Source of the DNA: a virus
Direction: 5' to 3' (one strand)
Virus record (IMG/VR): IMGVR_UViG_3300042147_000038
Coordinates: 1-30,105 of that record
DNA: 30,105 nt
Under the pieces are notes generated by a model. The model was not told the origin of the DNA, searched no databases, and was given only the letters and a program-made list of their open reading frames with translations. How positions within the stretch are numbered: the stretch's first letter is position 1; the number at the start of each line of letters is the position of its first letter. The translations under genes were made by a program, and so were the position numbers. This document shows, piece after piece, positions 21,717 to 30,105 of the stretch.

Positions 21717-23989
21717 TGCCAATAGGACGCTACTATACGATAGAATTTAAGAACGTTGAAGATATCCTCGTTAAGGTTCTTATTGGAGATAAGACAATAG
21801 ACGCCGAAACTCCGGAGATCATTCCTTTACAACCTTCTGGGAGCCCGTTAATACTATCCACATTTGATAACGATGAGGCGAAGTTCACCCCGATAAAAGG
21901 ACAAAAAGCACAGATAACTTTTTTAAGTAATGAACAGTATTCATTAGAGACATTTTCCGATGGTGCTGACGATCGTTTTGATGTTACTATTTTATACGGA
22001 ACGACAATAGTTTTTTATGGCTTTCTTTCCCTGGCTGATAACTCAGAATTATTTGTCAGTGGCAGGAATGAAGTAGTATTAACCGCTAACGATAAGTTAG
22101 GCGCTTTAAAAGATATTCCGCTTACTGATTTTGACGGCGTAAACCCGATAGGGAAATATAAGATCGGTGAATTAATCGCCATGTGCCTGCAAAAAACGGG
22201 ACTTAGTTTACCCCTGAGAGTAATCAATAATTTACGGCATGGCACCGGAGCAATAACTGTTTCTCTGACTGATACAACTTTTACGGCCGGAACCAATATG
22301 ATTACTTTAGGGGCTACCTATAATGGTTTTTTCTATAACGGGCAGCGGCTTTTAGTATCTGGAACGGTTTCGAATAACATAGAATTTACTGTCTCAGGTG
22401 TGGGGCTTTTGCTTGTTACTTTCCTGGTAAGCAGTGAAGATTTAGTAAACGAAACGGCAAGCAACGTAACATTTACCGACGTAACGGGGCTTGATCATAT
22501 TTACCACGGCATTTATTTAGATGCAAAGACATTTGAAGATGAGATTGGTGTAAGTGAGAATTGTTACGATGTACTGAAAAAGATTTTAGGCTATGATTGT
22601 TTTTTAACTCAGTACAAAGAATGTTGGTGGATTTGCCGGATAGACGAGTATGATAGTAATCCTTTTTATGTATCACGTTTTGATGAAAACGGGGTGTATG
22701 TAGATAGTTATGTAGAAACAAATTTATCTAAAACTATCGGTAGAGATCAGGAACATTGGTTTGAAGGGGAAGCGACAATAGTACAACCAACCAGGCCGGT
22801 CGGGTTCGCAAAACTTACGTACACGTTTGATTATCCTGAAGAAATTGTTTGCAATCAGGATTTTTCGAGAGGTACAGGAGATGAGCCAACCGACACAATC
22901 CCTTCCGAAACTATTATATACGATCCTGAGTGCTGGGAGTTTTACGCCAACCATTTTGATGGCTCCGCATGGACTGACGGAACGCCACAAGCCGGGGCAA
23001 GAGGAGAGTTGGTTAAGCTGTTTGAATATGGCTATGAGAAAGACAGGTATATGCTCATCGAACATGAAGACGTTAGTGGTGGTGACGAAGTGCATTATTT
23101 CAAAAGCGCCGCTATTGACATGAGGCGAGGAGATAAAATTAATTTATCCGTTGATTTTAAGATAGAGGGCGTTTCTGGATTAACGTCTTTAAACCCTATG
23201 CAGGTGACTTTAATTCCTCACGATGGATCAGATCCTTGGTATTGGGAGTTAGACACCGCTTCAAATGTTAATCAATGGGTACAGCGTGCAACGCCAACAA
23301 CTAATCCGTTTTCTACGACAATAAGATGGCAGGGTACGAATAGCGATGAGTTTCAAAATGTCGGAGGCGAATCTTTGCCGCTTCCTACCAGTGGATTTTT
23401 ATACGTTCAGTTGAGTACCAACTTCAACATATTTGCCCCTTATATTTTTACAAATCTCCAGTTCACATATATACCGTTTATTAATGGCTCGTATAGGGTT
23501 TACAACGGTCGGCATGAAAAGGTAACCAGAACAGAACCCGGATACTTAGGAAATGTAGATGATGATGTTTTCATATCAGATGCAGAAGTAAAATTGTTTA
23601 AGGGTGCAATGTTTTTCCTAGCTGACGGCATTTATCAATTAACAGTAAAATGGTATAACGCCGCCCTATTTGCGCTTGGATATCCAACAGATTTAAGCAT
23701 GGTAAAACCTTTCGGGAATCATCAAGCCTATGCCGTTTGGAATCAGTACAGGCTAGCTAATAGAATTTTTCAATACCAGTTTCAGGATTTCGGGGCAGAT
23801 ATCCCCTCCCTGGTACATAAGTTTTCAATCTCTGATTTTTCAAGCCACAGTAATGACAGATACTTTTTGATGCTGACAAAAGAAGCCGATTTGATGCTGT
23901 GCAATATGACCGGAACATTAGAACAGGTTTATCATACGACAGAAGGGAAAGACTATGACAGTGATCACGAATTCAAATATATAAGTTAA
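21716..23989 (+). CDS. Tail hub/tip protein (Bacteroidota phage type)
   Basis: A 757-residue protein right after the tape measure, in the place of the distal tail/hub protein. Residues 1-135 are strand-rich and Dit-like (RYYTIEFKNVEDILVKVLIG, TILYGTTIVFYGFLSL). Residues 140-175 and 260-310 form one domain (GKYKIGELIAMCLQKTG, DCFLTQYKECWWICRID) interrupted at about 177-258 by a Thr/Val-rich Ig-like insert. The C-terminal part (390-620) has a carbohydrate-binding-like beta sandwich (GARGELVKLFEYGYEK, INLSVDFKIEG). I have seen this architecture only in hypothetical Bacteroidota phage proteins, so hub is inferred from position. Confidence 0.7.
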   Translation: MPIGRYYTIEFKNVEDILVKVLIGDKTIDAETPEIIPLQPSGSPLILSTFDNDEAKFTPIKGQKAQITFLSNEQYSLETFSDGADDRFDVTILYGTTIVFYGFLSLADNSELFVSGRNEVVLTANDKLGALKDIPLTDFDGVNPIGKYKIGELIAMCLQKTGLSLPLRVINNLRHGTGAITVSLTDTTFTAGTNMITLGATYNGFFYNGQRLLVSGTVSNNIEFTVSGVGLLLVTFLVSSEDLVNETASNVTFTDVTGLDHIYHGIYLDAKTFEDEIGVSENCYDVLKKILGYDCFLTQYKECWWICRIDEYDSNPFYVSRFDENGVYVDSYVETNLSKTIGRDQEHWFEGEATIVQPTRPVGFAKLTYTFDYPEEIVCNQDFSRGTGDEPTDTIPSETIIYDPECWEFYANHFDGSAWTDGTPQAGARGELVKLFEYGYEKDRYMLIEHEDVSGGDEVHYFKSAAIDMRRGDKINLSVDFKIEGVSGLTSLNPMQVTLIPHDGSDPWYWELDTASNVNQWVQRATPTTNPFSTTIRWQGTNSDEFQNVGGESLPLPTSGFLYVQLSTNFNIFAPYIFTNLQFTYIPFINGSYRVYNGRHEKVTRTEPGYLGNVDDDVFISDAEVKLFKGAMFFLADGIYQLTVKWYNAALFALGYPTDLSMVKPFGNHQAYAVWNQYRLANRIFQYQFQDFGADIPSLVHKFSISDFSSHSNDRYFLMLTKEADLMLCNMTGTLEQVYHTTEGKDYDSDHEFKYIS

Positions 23990-24684
23990 TGGAGCCTATA
24001 CATGGAAAGGATTGTTTACTGAGTATAAAGATTGAGGAAGAATTCTATCCGGTATTGTGTGCGGTTGATATGACTTTTTCATGCAGGCAGGAGGTTCTTT
24101 TAGCTACATCGGTGGATTCCGGGAACTGGAGATATAAGAAGCTGAGAAATATATCAGAGTGGAATGTATCAGTATCAGGACTAACAAAAATTGATAACAC
24201 AGATGGACAGGTTAGTTTTTTTTATCTGTTACAGCAAAACATAAGAGGCTCAGAGCAGATCATTCAAATAATGTTCGAGGATTCAAACGGGAACATACAA
24301 GTATTAGAAGGAACGGTTTTAATCCCTGAATTGAGTATAAACGCAAACGTGGGTTCGTTTGCTGACGCTACGATCAGTTTTGAAGGTACGGGGCCGGTTG
24401 AAATAACAGAACCTGTTAGTGATGTAGAGAGTGATATCTGCGAAGATTTGGTTAGCGATACATGGGATGTTGTGGCCACAGAAACATCCATAAGTGGTGC
24501 AGGGCAAGAGGGTAAATCTTTTGCGGGTAAAGAGATTTTAGAAGTTGACAGGTCGGGCATGGTACATAGTTACACAAGCGGAATACCTGGAAACATGGAA
24601 TATGCTTACAACGGGACTGAGATTTCATTTGATCCAACAAATCCATTTAATGATGGTGAAACAATTTTTGTTCTCTGGAAATGA
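23989..24684 (+). CDS. Second tube-like tail protein with C-terminal extra domain
   Basis: A 231-residue protein just after the hub. Residues 1-140 have the tail tube order of strands and the motif SCRQEVLLATSVDSGNWRYK with the loop SEWNVSVSGLTKI and FADATISFEGTG; in the same relative places the tail tube gene (18769) has SETDTKCGTFVGVKEMKGNF. It could be a tube-initiator ring on the hub. Residues 175-231 are a separate ~55-residue domain (RSGMVHSYTSGIPGNMEY, ending GETIFVLWK) shared with the connector and the next gene. It overlaps the next gene by ATGA. Confidence 0.6.
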   Translation: MEPIHGKDCLLSIKIEEEFYPVLCAVDMTFSCRQEVLLATSVDSGNWRYKKLRNISEWNVSVSGLTKIDNTDGQVSFFYLLQQNIRGSEQIIQIMFEDSNGNIQVLEGTVLIPELSINANVGSFADATISFEGTGPVEITEPVSDVESDICEDLVSDTWDVVATETSISGAGQEGKSFAGKEILEVDRSGMVHSYTSGIPGNMEYAYNGTEISFDPTNPFNDGETIFVLWK

Positions 24685-25517
24685 CAACGAGTAAAACATA
24701 TCTGATGGCGGCGGGGCTAAATTATATTCAGAGCAGCGAAATAGTATATACAGAAGTGTATGTAGTTAAGCGGGACGGGTTACAGTATGATAAATACATT
24801 TTAGGAGGATCAACTGAAAGGAAATATACTTATGTGGCTTCAGAGGGGAAGATATATTTTCCTATAGAAGCAAATCCAGGGGGCGAGAACGTTTTTGTGT
24901 TATTTAAAAAGACAACTTTTGTTCCCGATCCTGTTCCCGGCATTTGCACACCCGTTACGATTGAAGATAGCGACATGCCGGATGCTGTGGTTAATGTATC
25001 TTATTCAAAATCGTTCCCTTTAAATGGCACCTCTCCATTTACTTTAAATGTCATTCAAAAACCTACTTGGGCAGCAGTTAATATTAGTCTTTTTGGAGTG
25101 GTTACAGTAATGGGCTTCCCTGATGTGGCAGGGCCGGAAACGTTAGAGTTCTCGGTTAGTAATTGCGGAGGTAGCGCACCCACTGTTTTGCACACGTTCG
25201 ACACGCTTGCAAATTCTGATAATCTATTTATACATAGCTACTCATACTCTAAAATACAGTCAGTTTCCGGCGTATCATATACAATTACGTCAGGGTCTTT
25301 TCCTGTTTTTTTGCCAAAAAATACTCTTCGGGGAATTCATAACGGGTACATAGGTATTATCGCTGTTGTTGTGGGTACGATCATATTCCCAAGATTATTA
25401 AACCTAACTGTAAACGGGAGTTTAGCGGAATCTATTCCTGTTCCAACTAATGGAACTTATTATTTTTCTTCTCAAACTTATTTATCAACTGATATAATTC
25501 AGATAATATTAAACTAA
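24681..25517 (+). CDS. Tail-tip protein with shared domain and Ig-like domain
   Basis: A 278-residue protein. Residues 20-76 are the shared domain (RDGLQYDKYILGGSTERKY, ending GENVFVLFK). Residues 90-165 look like a He_PIG/bacterial Ig-like domain (VNVSYSKSFPLNGTSPF, TVMGFPDVAGPETLEFSVSN), and the C-terminal 100 residues are strand-rich with a hydrophobic patch (GYIGIIAVVVGTIIFP). Ig-like domains on tail proteins commonly bind surface sugars. No catalytic residues seen. It is adjacent to and overlaps (ATGA) the tube-like gene that carries the same domain at its end, and ends as TAATG into the secreted fibre gene. Confidence 0.6.
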   Translation: MTTSKTYLMAAGLNYIQSSEIVYTEVYVVKRDGLQYDKYILGGSTERKYTYVASEGKIYFPIEANPGGENVFVLFKKTTFVPDPVPGICTPVTIEDSDMPDAVVNVSYSKSFPLNGTSPFTLNVIQKPTWAAVNISLFGVVTVMGFPDVAGPETLEFSVSNCGGSAPTVLHTFDTLANSDNLFIHSYSYSKIQSVSGVSYTITSGSFPVFLPKNTLRGIHNGYIGIIAVVVGTIIFPRLLNLTVNGSLAESIPVPTNGTYYFSSQTYLSTDIIQIILN

Positions 25518-27436
25518 TGAAAAAGATAATTATTATACTACTCCTTTTTTCTGCGATAAGTGCCGAAGCTCAAACCGGGTACACTCTTATAAACACTCGT
25601 TACCACTGGCTAGCTGGGATATTTAAGGCACTAGGATTGCCCGCAGGAGGCAATGCGGCATTTACGGCGGGACAGGCTCAGCAAGCGGGATCGGTTTATT
25701 ACGATTCTACAGGTGCTGATGCAGGTTTATATATTTGGAGTGGGTTGGCCTGGGTGAAAGCAAATTACACCGATGCGCAAGCCCGGGCCGCTATCTCATT
25801 AACCACTACCGGAACAAGCGGGGCTGCAACATATAACAGTGGAACGGGGGTGTTTAATATTCCGCAATATTCAGGAACAACGAACACAAACGTAGGGGCT
25901 TTTTACCGGTGGCTGAAACCTGATGCTCAGGAAATAAAAACATTCGCAGCGGGAACAGGAGTTCTTATTGATAGTACTACAAATACAGATGCGTTGACAT
26001 TGAATTTAGATTCGTTGTATTGGGCAAATAGAGATTGGGTAACAGATAGGATTGCTGATATAGAAAACGGTAATCTTCTTTTTGATTCATTGGGCGCTGC
26101 TGGTATATCTCCAATGACAACCTGGAATAACACATTATATGCAAGACGTATTTCAATATCCGGAGGATCTATTGATACCACAGCAAGCGGGGGGTTACTT
26201 ATAACAGTCGCAGGCGCTGGTGTCACTTCGCTTGCCGCCGTAGGATCAGCACCTAACGCTAATGGCGCTACTATTTCGGGAAGTACATTAAATCTTGAAC
26301 CCGCATCTGTATCATTCCCAGGTGTAGTAACTACAGGATCTCAAGTATTTGCGGGTAATAAATTTATTGGTGCCGATGCGTATGCTGGTACAGATGGGAC
26401 TTTTAATGTATCTACATCCAGTGTGTTTGGCGCAGGTGCTGGATCCTCTGAATTAACAATAACTAATTCTAACACTACAACAGGGTTAGCTTCGATAGTA
26501 TTTAGAAATAATGCAGGAAGTTCTAAAGCTCTTATAAGGTGGTTTAATTCTGCCAACTCGTCTACAATAGCGGGGATCGGGTTGGGCGATGCCTTGGTTT
26601 TTACAAATGGTACTTCCGGGAAGCCGATTATGTTAAGCGCAAATGCAGGCCCTATATATCTTGCCCCAAATAATACATCACCGGTATTGACCGCTGTAAA
26701 CGCTGGACAGGTTGGGTTGAATAAAATTACGTCACCTACTGCATGGCTTCATTTACCAGCGGGAACGACAGCGGCAAGCACAGCACCGTTTAAATATACT
26801 TCAGGATCATTACAAACAACTGCCGAAGTTGGTGCTAAAGAGTTTTTAACCGACAAAGAATACTTGACTATTACGACAGGTGCTGCACGAAAGGAAATTA
26901 CATTAAATGACATAGCATTGACTTCTGGAAGAATACCATTTGTAACCACAAACGGAAGATTAACGGACGTATCAACTGTTTTATGGGATGGAACTACAGC
27001 TACTTTTCCTTTACTTAAAATGACAGGCGGGTCGCCAGGTGCCGGGAAAGTATTAACCTCCGATGCAGACGGTGATGCGACATGGACAACAGCTACTAAG
27101 CCGACACTTACAAAAAATTTAATGCTTGAAAATCCGACAGCATCGGAAAACATTTTCATATTCAGAACACCCGTTGCAATAACGGTTACGGATGTTACGG
27201 CGGTACTGGTCGGCGGTTCTCCTTCCGTTACTTACAATGTTGCATTTGGAACGGATAGAACAAGCGGCACAAATGTATATACAGCGGGGCAAACCGTCAC
27301 CAGTGAGACAACAGGAACGGCGGCAAGCGGAGTAAATGACGCAACTATTCCGGCGGGTAGTTGGGTATGGGTTACTACTTCGGCAGCAACAGACGTAACG
27401 CAATTAAATATTTCACTGACCTATACCGAAGATTAA
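25517..27436 (+). CDS. Fibre/adhesin-like protein with Sec signal peptide
   Basis: A 639-residue protein that starts with a clear signal peptide (MKKIIIILLLFSAISAEAQ; cleavage after AEA/Q expected). The rest has the low-complexity, Thr/Gly/Ala-rich repeats of tail fibres: TTGTSGAATYNSGTGVFNIP, YTDAQARAAIS, GAGKVLTSDADGDATW and many 6-15-residue beta repeats. The C-terminal 100 residues form a defined beta domain (FIFRTPVAITVTDV, VWVTTSAATDVTQLNI). This matches fibre proteins of Bacteroidota phages except for the export signal. It overlaps its neighbours as TAATG. Function: receptor binding or surface protein, not settled. Confidence 0.75.
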   Translation: MKKIIIILLLFSAISAEAQTGYTLINTRYHWLAGIFKALGLPAGGNAAFTAGQAQQAGSVYYDSTGADAGLYIWSGLAWVKANYTDAQARAAISLTTTGTSGAATYNSGTGVFNIPQYSGTTNTNVGAFYRWLKPDAQEIKTFAAGTGVLIDSTTNTDALTLNLDSLYWANRDWVTDRIADIENGNLLFDSLGAAGISPMTTWNNTLYARRISISGGSIDTTASGGLLITVAGAGVTSLAAVGSAPNANGATISGSTLNLEPASVSFPGVVTTGSQVFAGNKFIGADAYAGTDGTFNVSTSSVFGAGAGSSELTITNSNTTTGLASIVFRNNAGSSKALIRWFNSANSSTIAGIGLGDALVFTNGTSGKPIMLSANAGPIYLAPNNTSPVLTAVNAGQVGLNKITSPTAWLHLPAGTTAASTAPFKYTSGSLQTTAEVGAKEFLTDKEYLTITTGAARKEITLNDIALTSGRIPFVTTNGRLTDVSTVLWDGTTATFPLLKMTGGSPGAGKVLTSDADGDATWTTATKPTLTKNLMLENPTASENIFIFRTPVAITVTDVTAVLVGGSPSVTYNVAFGTDRTSGTNVYTAGQTVTSETTGTAASGVNDATIPAGSWVWVTTSAATDVTQLNISLTYTED

Positions 27437-28593
27437 TGAAAAAACTTGTAATCATATTATCGTTATTCCCATTTTCGCTGAATGCCCAGATTGTACAAAT
27501 AAATGGAACAGGTAGAACGGTTACTATCAACGCACCTGGAAAACCTTCATCGGTCAGCATAACCCAACCTTCCGAACCACCGGAACCGGATTATTTTGAT
27601 CCGCAATCCGGGGATATAACCTTTACAGACGAACATTTTCAATATTCTATTCCGGGTTATGCAGGATCAGGATATACGGCAAGGAGTTCTGCCGGGTTTG
27701 TGGAATTCCGTACAAGCGAGACGAGTATTAGCGTCAAAGTAGGCGGGAACTGGTCTACTGCCAGCAGTGCGTTTGATGAACAAAGCGATTGTGAAGTATT
27801 AGTAAACGGCGTGTATAATCAATCCGTGAGATTGACCGTCGATAACACGACACAAACCTATGCCATCTCGTTGCCTGTTGGCGAAAAGATAGTACGGCTT
27901 GTGAATGGGTACACTGCCAACGGGAATAACCTGTTACCCGGAAATGGCGTTTTTGTACAAGGCGTAGTAACTATAGGGAATGTCGAAATAAAAATTCCGG
28001 TAACGCCAATAAATAAAAAATTATTTATCGGAAATTCTATAACAACCGGGGCTACCAGCACCCACCCTACTATTACTGGCTTTGCGGGGTTACTTAGAAA
28101 TATAGGATGGCAAATACAGATGGATTCATACGGAGGCAGGCGATTGTTAACCACTTCGGCGGCATTAGGCGATGACATGGCTGAATTTATTTCGGATGAA
28201 ATGAACGGCACTATTACTAATGAGGTGTTTATGTTTTTAGGCACTAATAATTTTGCTCTATTTGGAGGACACAGTAAAGCAAATTTTAAACTGTATTACG
28301 GTTACTTTTTAGATGCTCTTCACACGTTACGATCTGATATAACTATTTATTGTATTTCACCATTTAATAGGGACACATATAGCACCCCTAATTCGCAAGG
28401 CGCAACATGCGAAGATTATGCAGATGCTATAGAAGAGCTTTTAGTGACAAGGACGTGGGCGAAGTTTATTTACGGCAAAGACGCTGTAAGCCTTGCTAAC
28501 ATGGTAGATAGTCCGAGAGTGCATCCAAACCAAGCCGGTCATCAACAAATAAGTGAATATATAGAAGCACAATACAATCTATTAAATCCATGA
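27436..28593 (+). CDS. Secreted SGNH esterase (CE2-like)
   Basis: A 385-residue protein: signal peptide MKKLVIILSLFPFSLNAQ, a beta sandwich (about 50-185, ITFTDEHFQYSIPGYAG, CE2-N-like), and an SGNH hydrolase (195-380). Block I is FIGNSITTG (Ser201), block II Gly near 233-234, block III FLGTNN (Asn271) and the catalytic His363 in DSPRVHPNQAGH. The usual Asp three residues before that His is replaced by Pro361, with Asp358 five before. Such enzymes remove acetyl groups from polysaccharide, fitting a depolymerase or de-esterase on host capsule. I use the ATG at 27436 (TAATG overlap), the start that carries the signal peptide. It overlaps the next gene by ATGA. Confidence 0.85.
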   Translation: MKKLVIILSLFPFSLNAQIVQINGTGRTVTINAPGKPSSVSITQPSEPPEPDYFDPQSGDITFTDEHFQYSIPGYAGSGYTARSSAGFVEFRTSETSISVKVGGNWSTASSAFDEQSDCEVLVNGVYNQSVRLTVDNTTQTYAISLPVGEKIVRLVNGYTANGNNLLPGNGVFVQGVVTIGNVEIKIPVTPINKKLFIGNSITTGATSTHPTITGFAGLLRNIGWQIQMDSYGGRRLLTTSAALGDDMAEFISDEMNGTITNEVFMFLGTNNFALFGGHSKANFKLYYGYFLDALHTLRSDITIYCISPFNRDTYSTPNSQGATCEDYADAIEELLVTRTWAKFIYGKDAVSLANMVDSPRVHPNQAGHQQISEYIEAQYNLLNP

Positions 28594-29309
28594 AAAAAAT
28601 TTTATTAATACTGTTTCTTTTCCCTCTCTTATTGCAGGGGCAGATAGTATATACCGCTTTAACCGAACAAAATTCAAATTCAGTAACCACCACTTTCAAC
28701 ACTCCGTCTTACACCCCTACTACCGGAGCTTTAGTCTTAGCATTTGTTACAAGTGCAAAAGCAACTACTCCCGATATTCCAACCTTTTCAGGTAACGGGT
28801 TGACATGGGTACAAATTGAAACGGAAACGTTGGATGTTATAGCTACACCTACAAAAAGAATAACTGCATTCAGGGCAATGGGTACAGCATCAACAGGAGC
28901 GGCGACAGCCACTTTTGCGAATGCACAGGATGGCTGCCAAATTATTATCCTTCAGTTTACGGGAACAGATATAAGCGGGTCAAACGGAAGCGGGGCAATT
29001 GTGCAGGCGGTAAAAAGCAATGCTGATGCAACGTCAAATCCGTCAATAACTATGGGCGCTATTTCAAGCGTAACAAATTCGGTTGTTGCTTTTTATGCAA
29101 CAGACGATGCTAATATAATCACAGCACCGGAAGCCGGTTGGACGCCAACGACAAATGTAAATAGAAGCGTCCCTGATGCACAGCTTTATGGAGAGTACCG
29201 GTTAACGACAACCGATAATACGCCAACTGTTACAGCAGCCTCAAGCGATTGGGCTGGGATCGCAATTGAAATAAAATCAGTAGCACGAAGGAGAATAATT
29301 ATTGATTAA
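28590..29309 (+). CDS. Secreted beta-rich adhesin-like protein
   Basis: A 239-residue protein with signal peptide MKKILLILFLFPLLLQGQ, then an all-beta body rich in Thr, Ala and Ser: ALVLAFVTSAKATTPDIP, LTWVQIETETLDVI and the helical or strand segment ITAFRAMGTASTGAATATF. Periodic NITAPEAGWTP-type loops resemble concanavalin-like or tail collar domains. No enzyme motif seen. It is the third consecutive protein with a Sec signal, overlapping the esterase by ATGA. Confidence 0.65.
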   Translation: MKKILLILFLFPLLLQGQIVYTALTEQNSNSVTTTFNTPSYTPTTGALVLAFVTSAKATTPDIPTFSGNGLTWVQIETETLDVIATPTKRITAFRAMGTASTGAATATFANAQDGCQIIILQFTGTDISGSNGSGAIVQAVKSNADATSNPSITMGAISSVTNSVVAFYATDDANIITAPEAGWTPTTNVNRSVPDAQLYGEYRLTTTDNTPTVTAASSDWAGIAIEIKSVARRRIIID

Positions 29310-29352
29310 TGAGAATTACTATAGTAACAGTAACACTTTAAAATAAATAGTC
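29310..29352. promoter_or_regulatory. Palindrome and A-rich leader before the spike gene
   Basis: TTACTATAGTAA (29316-29327) is a perfect 12-bp palindrome, and it shares the central ACTATAGT with the operator at 2318-2329. It is followed by AAAATAAATAGTCATG, an A-rich leader. It may be a repressor-like site controlling the spike gene, or coincidence. Confidence 0.4.
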
Positions 29353-30105
29353 ATGGCAGATATAAATGTAATACTGAAGCAAGCCGACAGGCTTATAGTA
29401 ACTCCCGAGGCTGCACCCCTTCCAAATAAATTACCATTGGTAAATATCGGGTTGGATCAAACGATTAAGTTACCTGTTAGTGAAATTACTTTAACCGGCA
29501 ATGTATCGGATAGCGACGGAAGAGTGGTATCTTATAAGTGGGAAAAAATGCTGGGCGGGGCTGGTACTTTTTCAACCCCTACTGCCATCTCGACAAAAGT
29601 TACCGGGCTGGTTGCAGGAACTTATATTTTCAAGTTAACCATAACAGACGACAGGGGCGGCATTGCTGCTGATGATAAAATAGTGACAGTATTAGTTGCC
29701 GATCCTATTGTTGTGCCAACGCCAAGCAAGTATTTGTCATTGCCGTTATCACCTGCAAGGGACTTAACGGGTCAATCGAATGTAATCATTGAAAATGTTC
29801 GTATTGAAAATGCTCCAGGTATAGCATTGAAATTGCATGGATCCAATAACATCACTATCCGAAACTGCTTTATTAATAAAGCGGCATTACACGGTATAGC
29901 TATAGAAAATTCAACAAACATTAATATTTATAACAACTTAATTTATGGAGTTGAATCAGCGGTATATGCTTTGAATAGTCAAACGATCAAAGTAAATAAC
30001 AATCAGTTTGTGAATATGAGGCAGCGAAGAAAAGCAGACGGTACGGGTGGTGGCCTTGGTCAGTTTGTGCAGTTCAATGCAAGTGGTGGTGCAGGTTGTG
30101 AGATT
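29353..30105 (+). CDS. Tailspike-like protein, PKD plus beta-helix, cut by window end
   Basis: An open frame of 251 codons with no stop before the window end. Start MADINVILKQADR follows an A-rich leader; no signal peptide, unlike the three preceding genes. Residues 28-118 form a PKD/Ig-like domain (SDSDGRVVSYKWEKML, GTYIFKLTITDDRGG). From about 137 the NosD-like right-handed beta-helix begins (NVIIENVRIENAP, NNITIRNCFIN, NINIYNNLIYGV), with regular N-rich turns of about 22 residues. Spikes of this kind bind and often cut capsular polysaccharide. No catalytic site visible in the part seen. Confidence 0.75.
   Translation, partial: MADINVILKQADRLIVTPEAAPLPNKLPLVNIGLDQTIKLPVSEITLTGNVSDSDGRVVSYKWEKMLGGAGTFSTPTAISTKVTGLVAGTYIFKLTITDDRGGIAADDKIVTVLVADPIVVPTPSKYLSLPLSPARDLTGQSNVIIENVRIENAPGIALKLHGSNNITIRNCFINKAALHGIAIENSTNINIYNNLIYGVESAVYALNSQTIKVNNNQFVNMRQRRKADGTGGGLGQFVQFNASGGAGCEI

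Noticed and set aside
26749-27159. 136-codon minus-strand frame in the fibre gene
   Set aside because: Repetitive Thr/Ala/Gly codons open the opposite strand; no start context.
1-30105. CRISPR array, tRNA, rRNA or insertion sequence
   Set aside because: No regularly spaced repeats, no cloverleaf and no transposase seen on either strand.

Overview
The window is about 30 kb of a temperate, long-tailed (siphovirus-like) phage of the Bacteroidota. The host assignment rests on AT-rich leaders such as 'aaataaaATG' in place of Shine-Dalgarno sites, Sec signal peptides ending in AQ/GQ, a TAnnTTTG promoter element, and protein families typical of Chitinophagaceae/Sphingobacteriaceae phages. Genus cannot be read from the sequence. 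Start codons include TTG and GTG. Most genes overlap by ATGA, TAATG or slightly more, so most of the + strand reads as one long late transcript.

Layout. (1) 1-2272, minus strand: an early operon of very small genes (Cro-like regulator, excisionase-like HTH protein, several 42-106 aa unknowns including two single-helix membrane proteins, a lipoprotein). It fades into about 450 bp with no convincing gene. (2) 2273-3001: paired operators and a divergent HTH repressor without an S24 peptidase domain. (3) 3126-4426: a tiny membrane protein and a tyrosine integrase on the opposite strand, next to a repeat-rich intergenic region (4440-4655) with a 13-bp match to the 3' end of the tmRNA gene, the likely attP core. 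Intact attP with phage genes on both sides suggests an unintegrated or circularly permuted genome. (4) 4660-11648: packaging genes. The small and large terminase subunits are split by a 5-kb island of two glycosyltransferase-like genes, a Stealth-like sugar-phosphotransferase, a SAM methyltransferase and small unknowns, with a GIY-YIG homing endonuclease at each end. (5) 11645-16431: portal, MuF-like protein, HK97-type S78 protease, major capsid protein. (6) 16464-19209: head-tail connector, head closure, gp10-like, tail terminator, tail tube. (7) 19212-21716: tail assembly chaperone with a -1 frameshift extension, then tape measure. (8) 21716-25517: tail hub/tip proteins. (9) 25517 to the right edge: fibre/adhesin-like proteins, three in a row with Sec signal peptides (one an SGNH esterase), then a PKD plus beta-helix tailspike cut by the window end.

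The most notable observation is a ~55-residue domain present in three proteins: inserted in the head-tail connector, at the C-terminus of a second tube-like protein, and at the N-terminus of the protein encoded next. No lysis genes, replication genes, tRNAs, CRISPR arrays or insertion sequences were seen.
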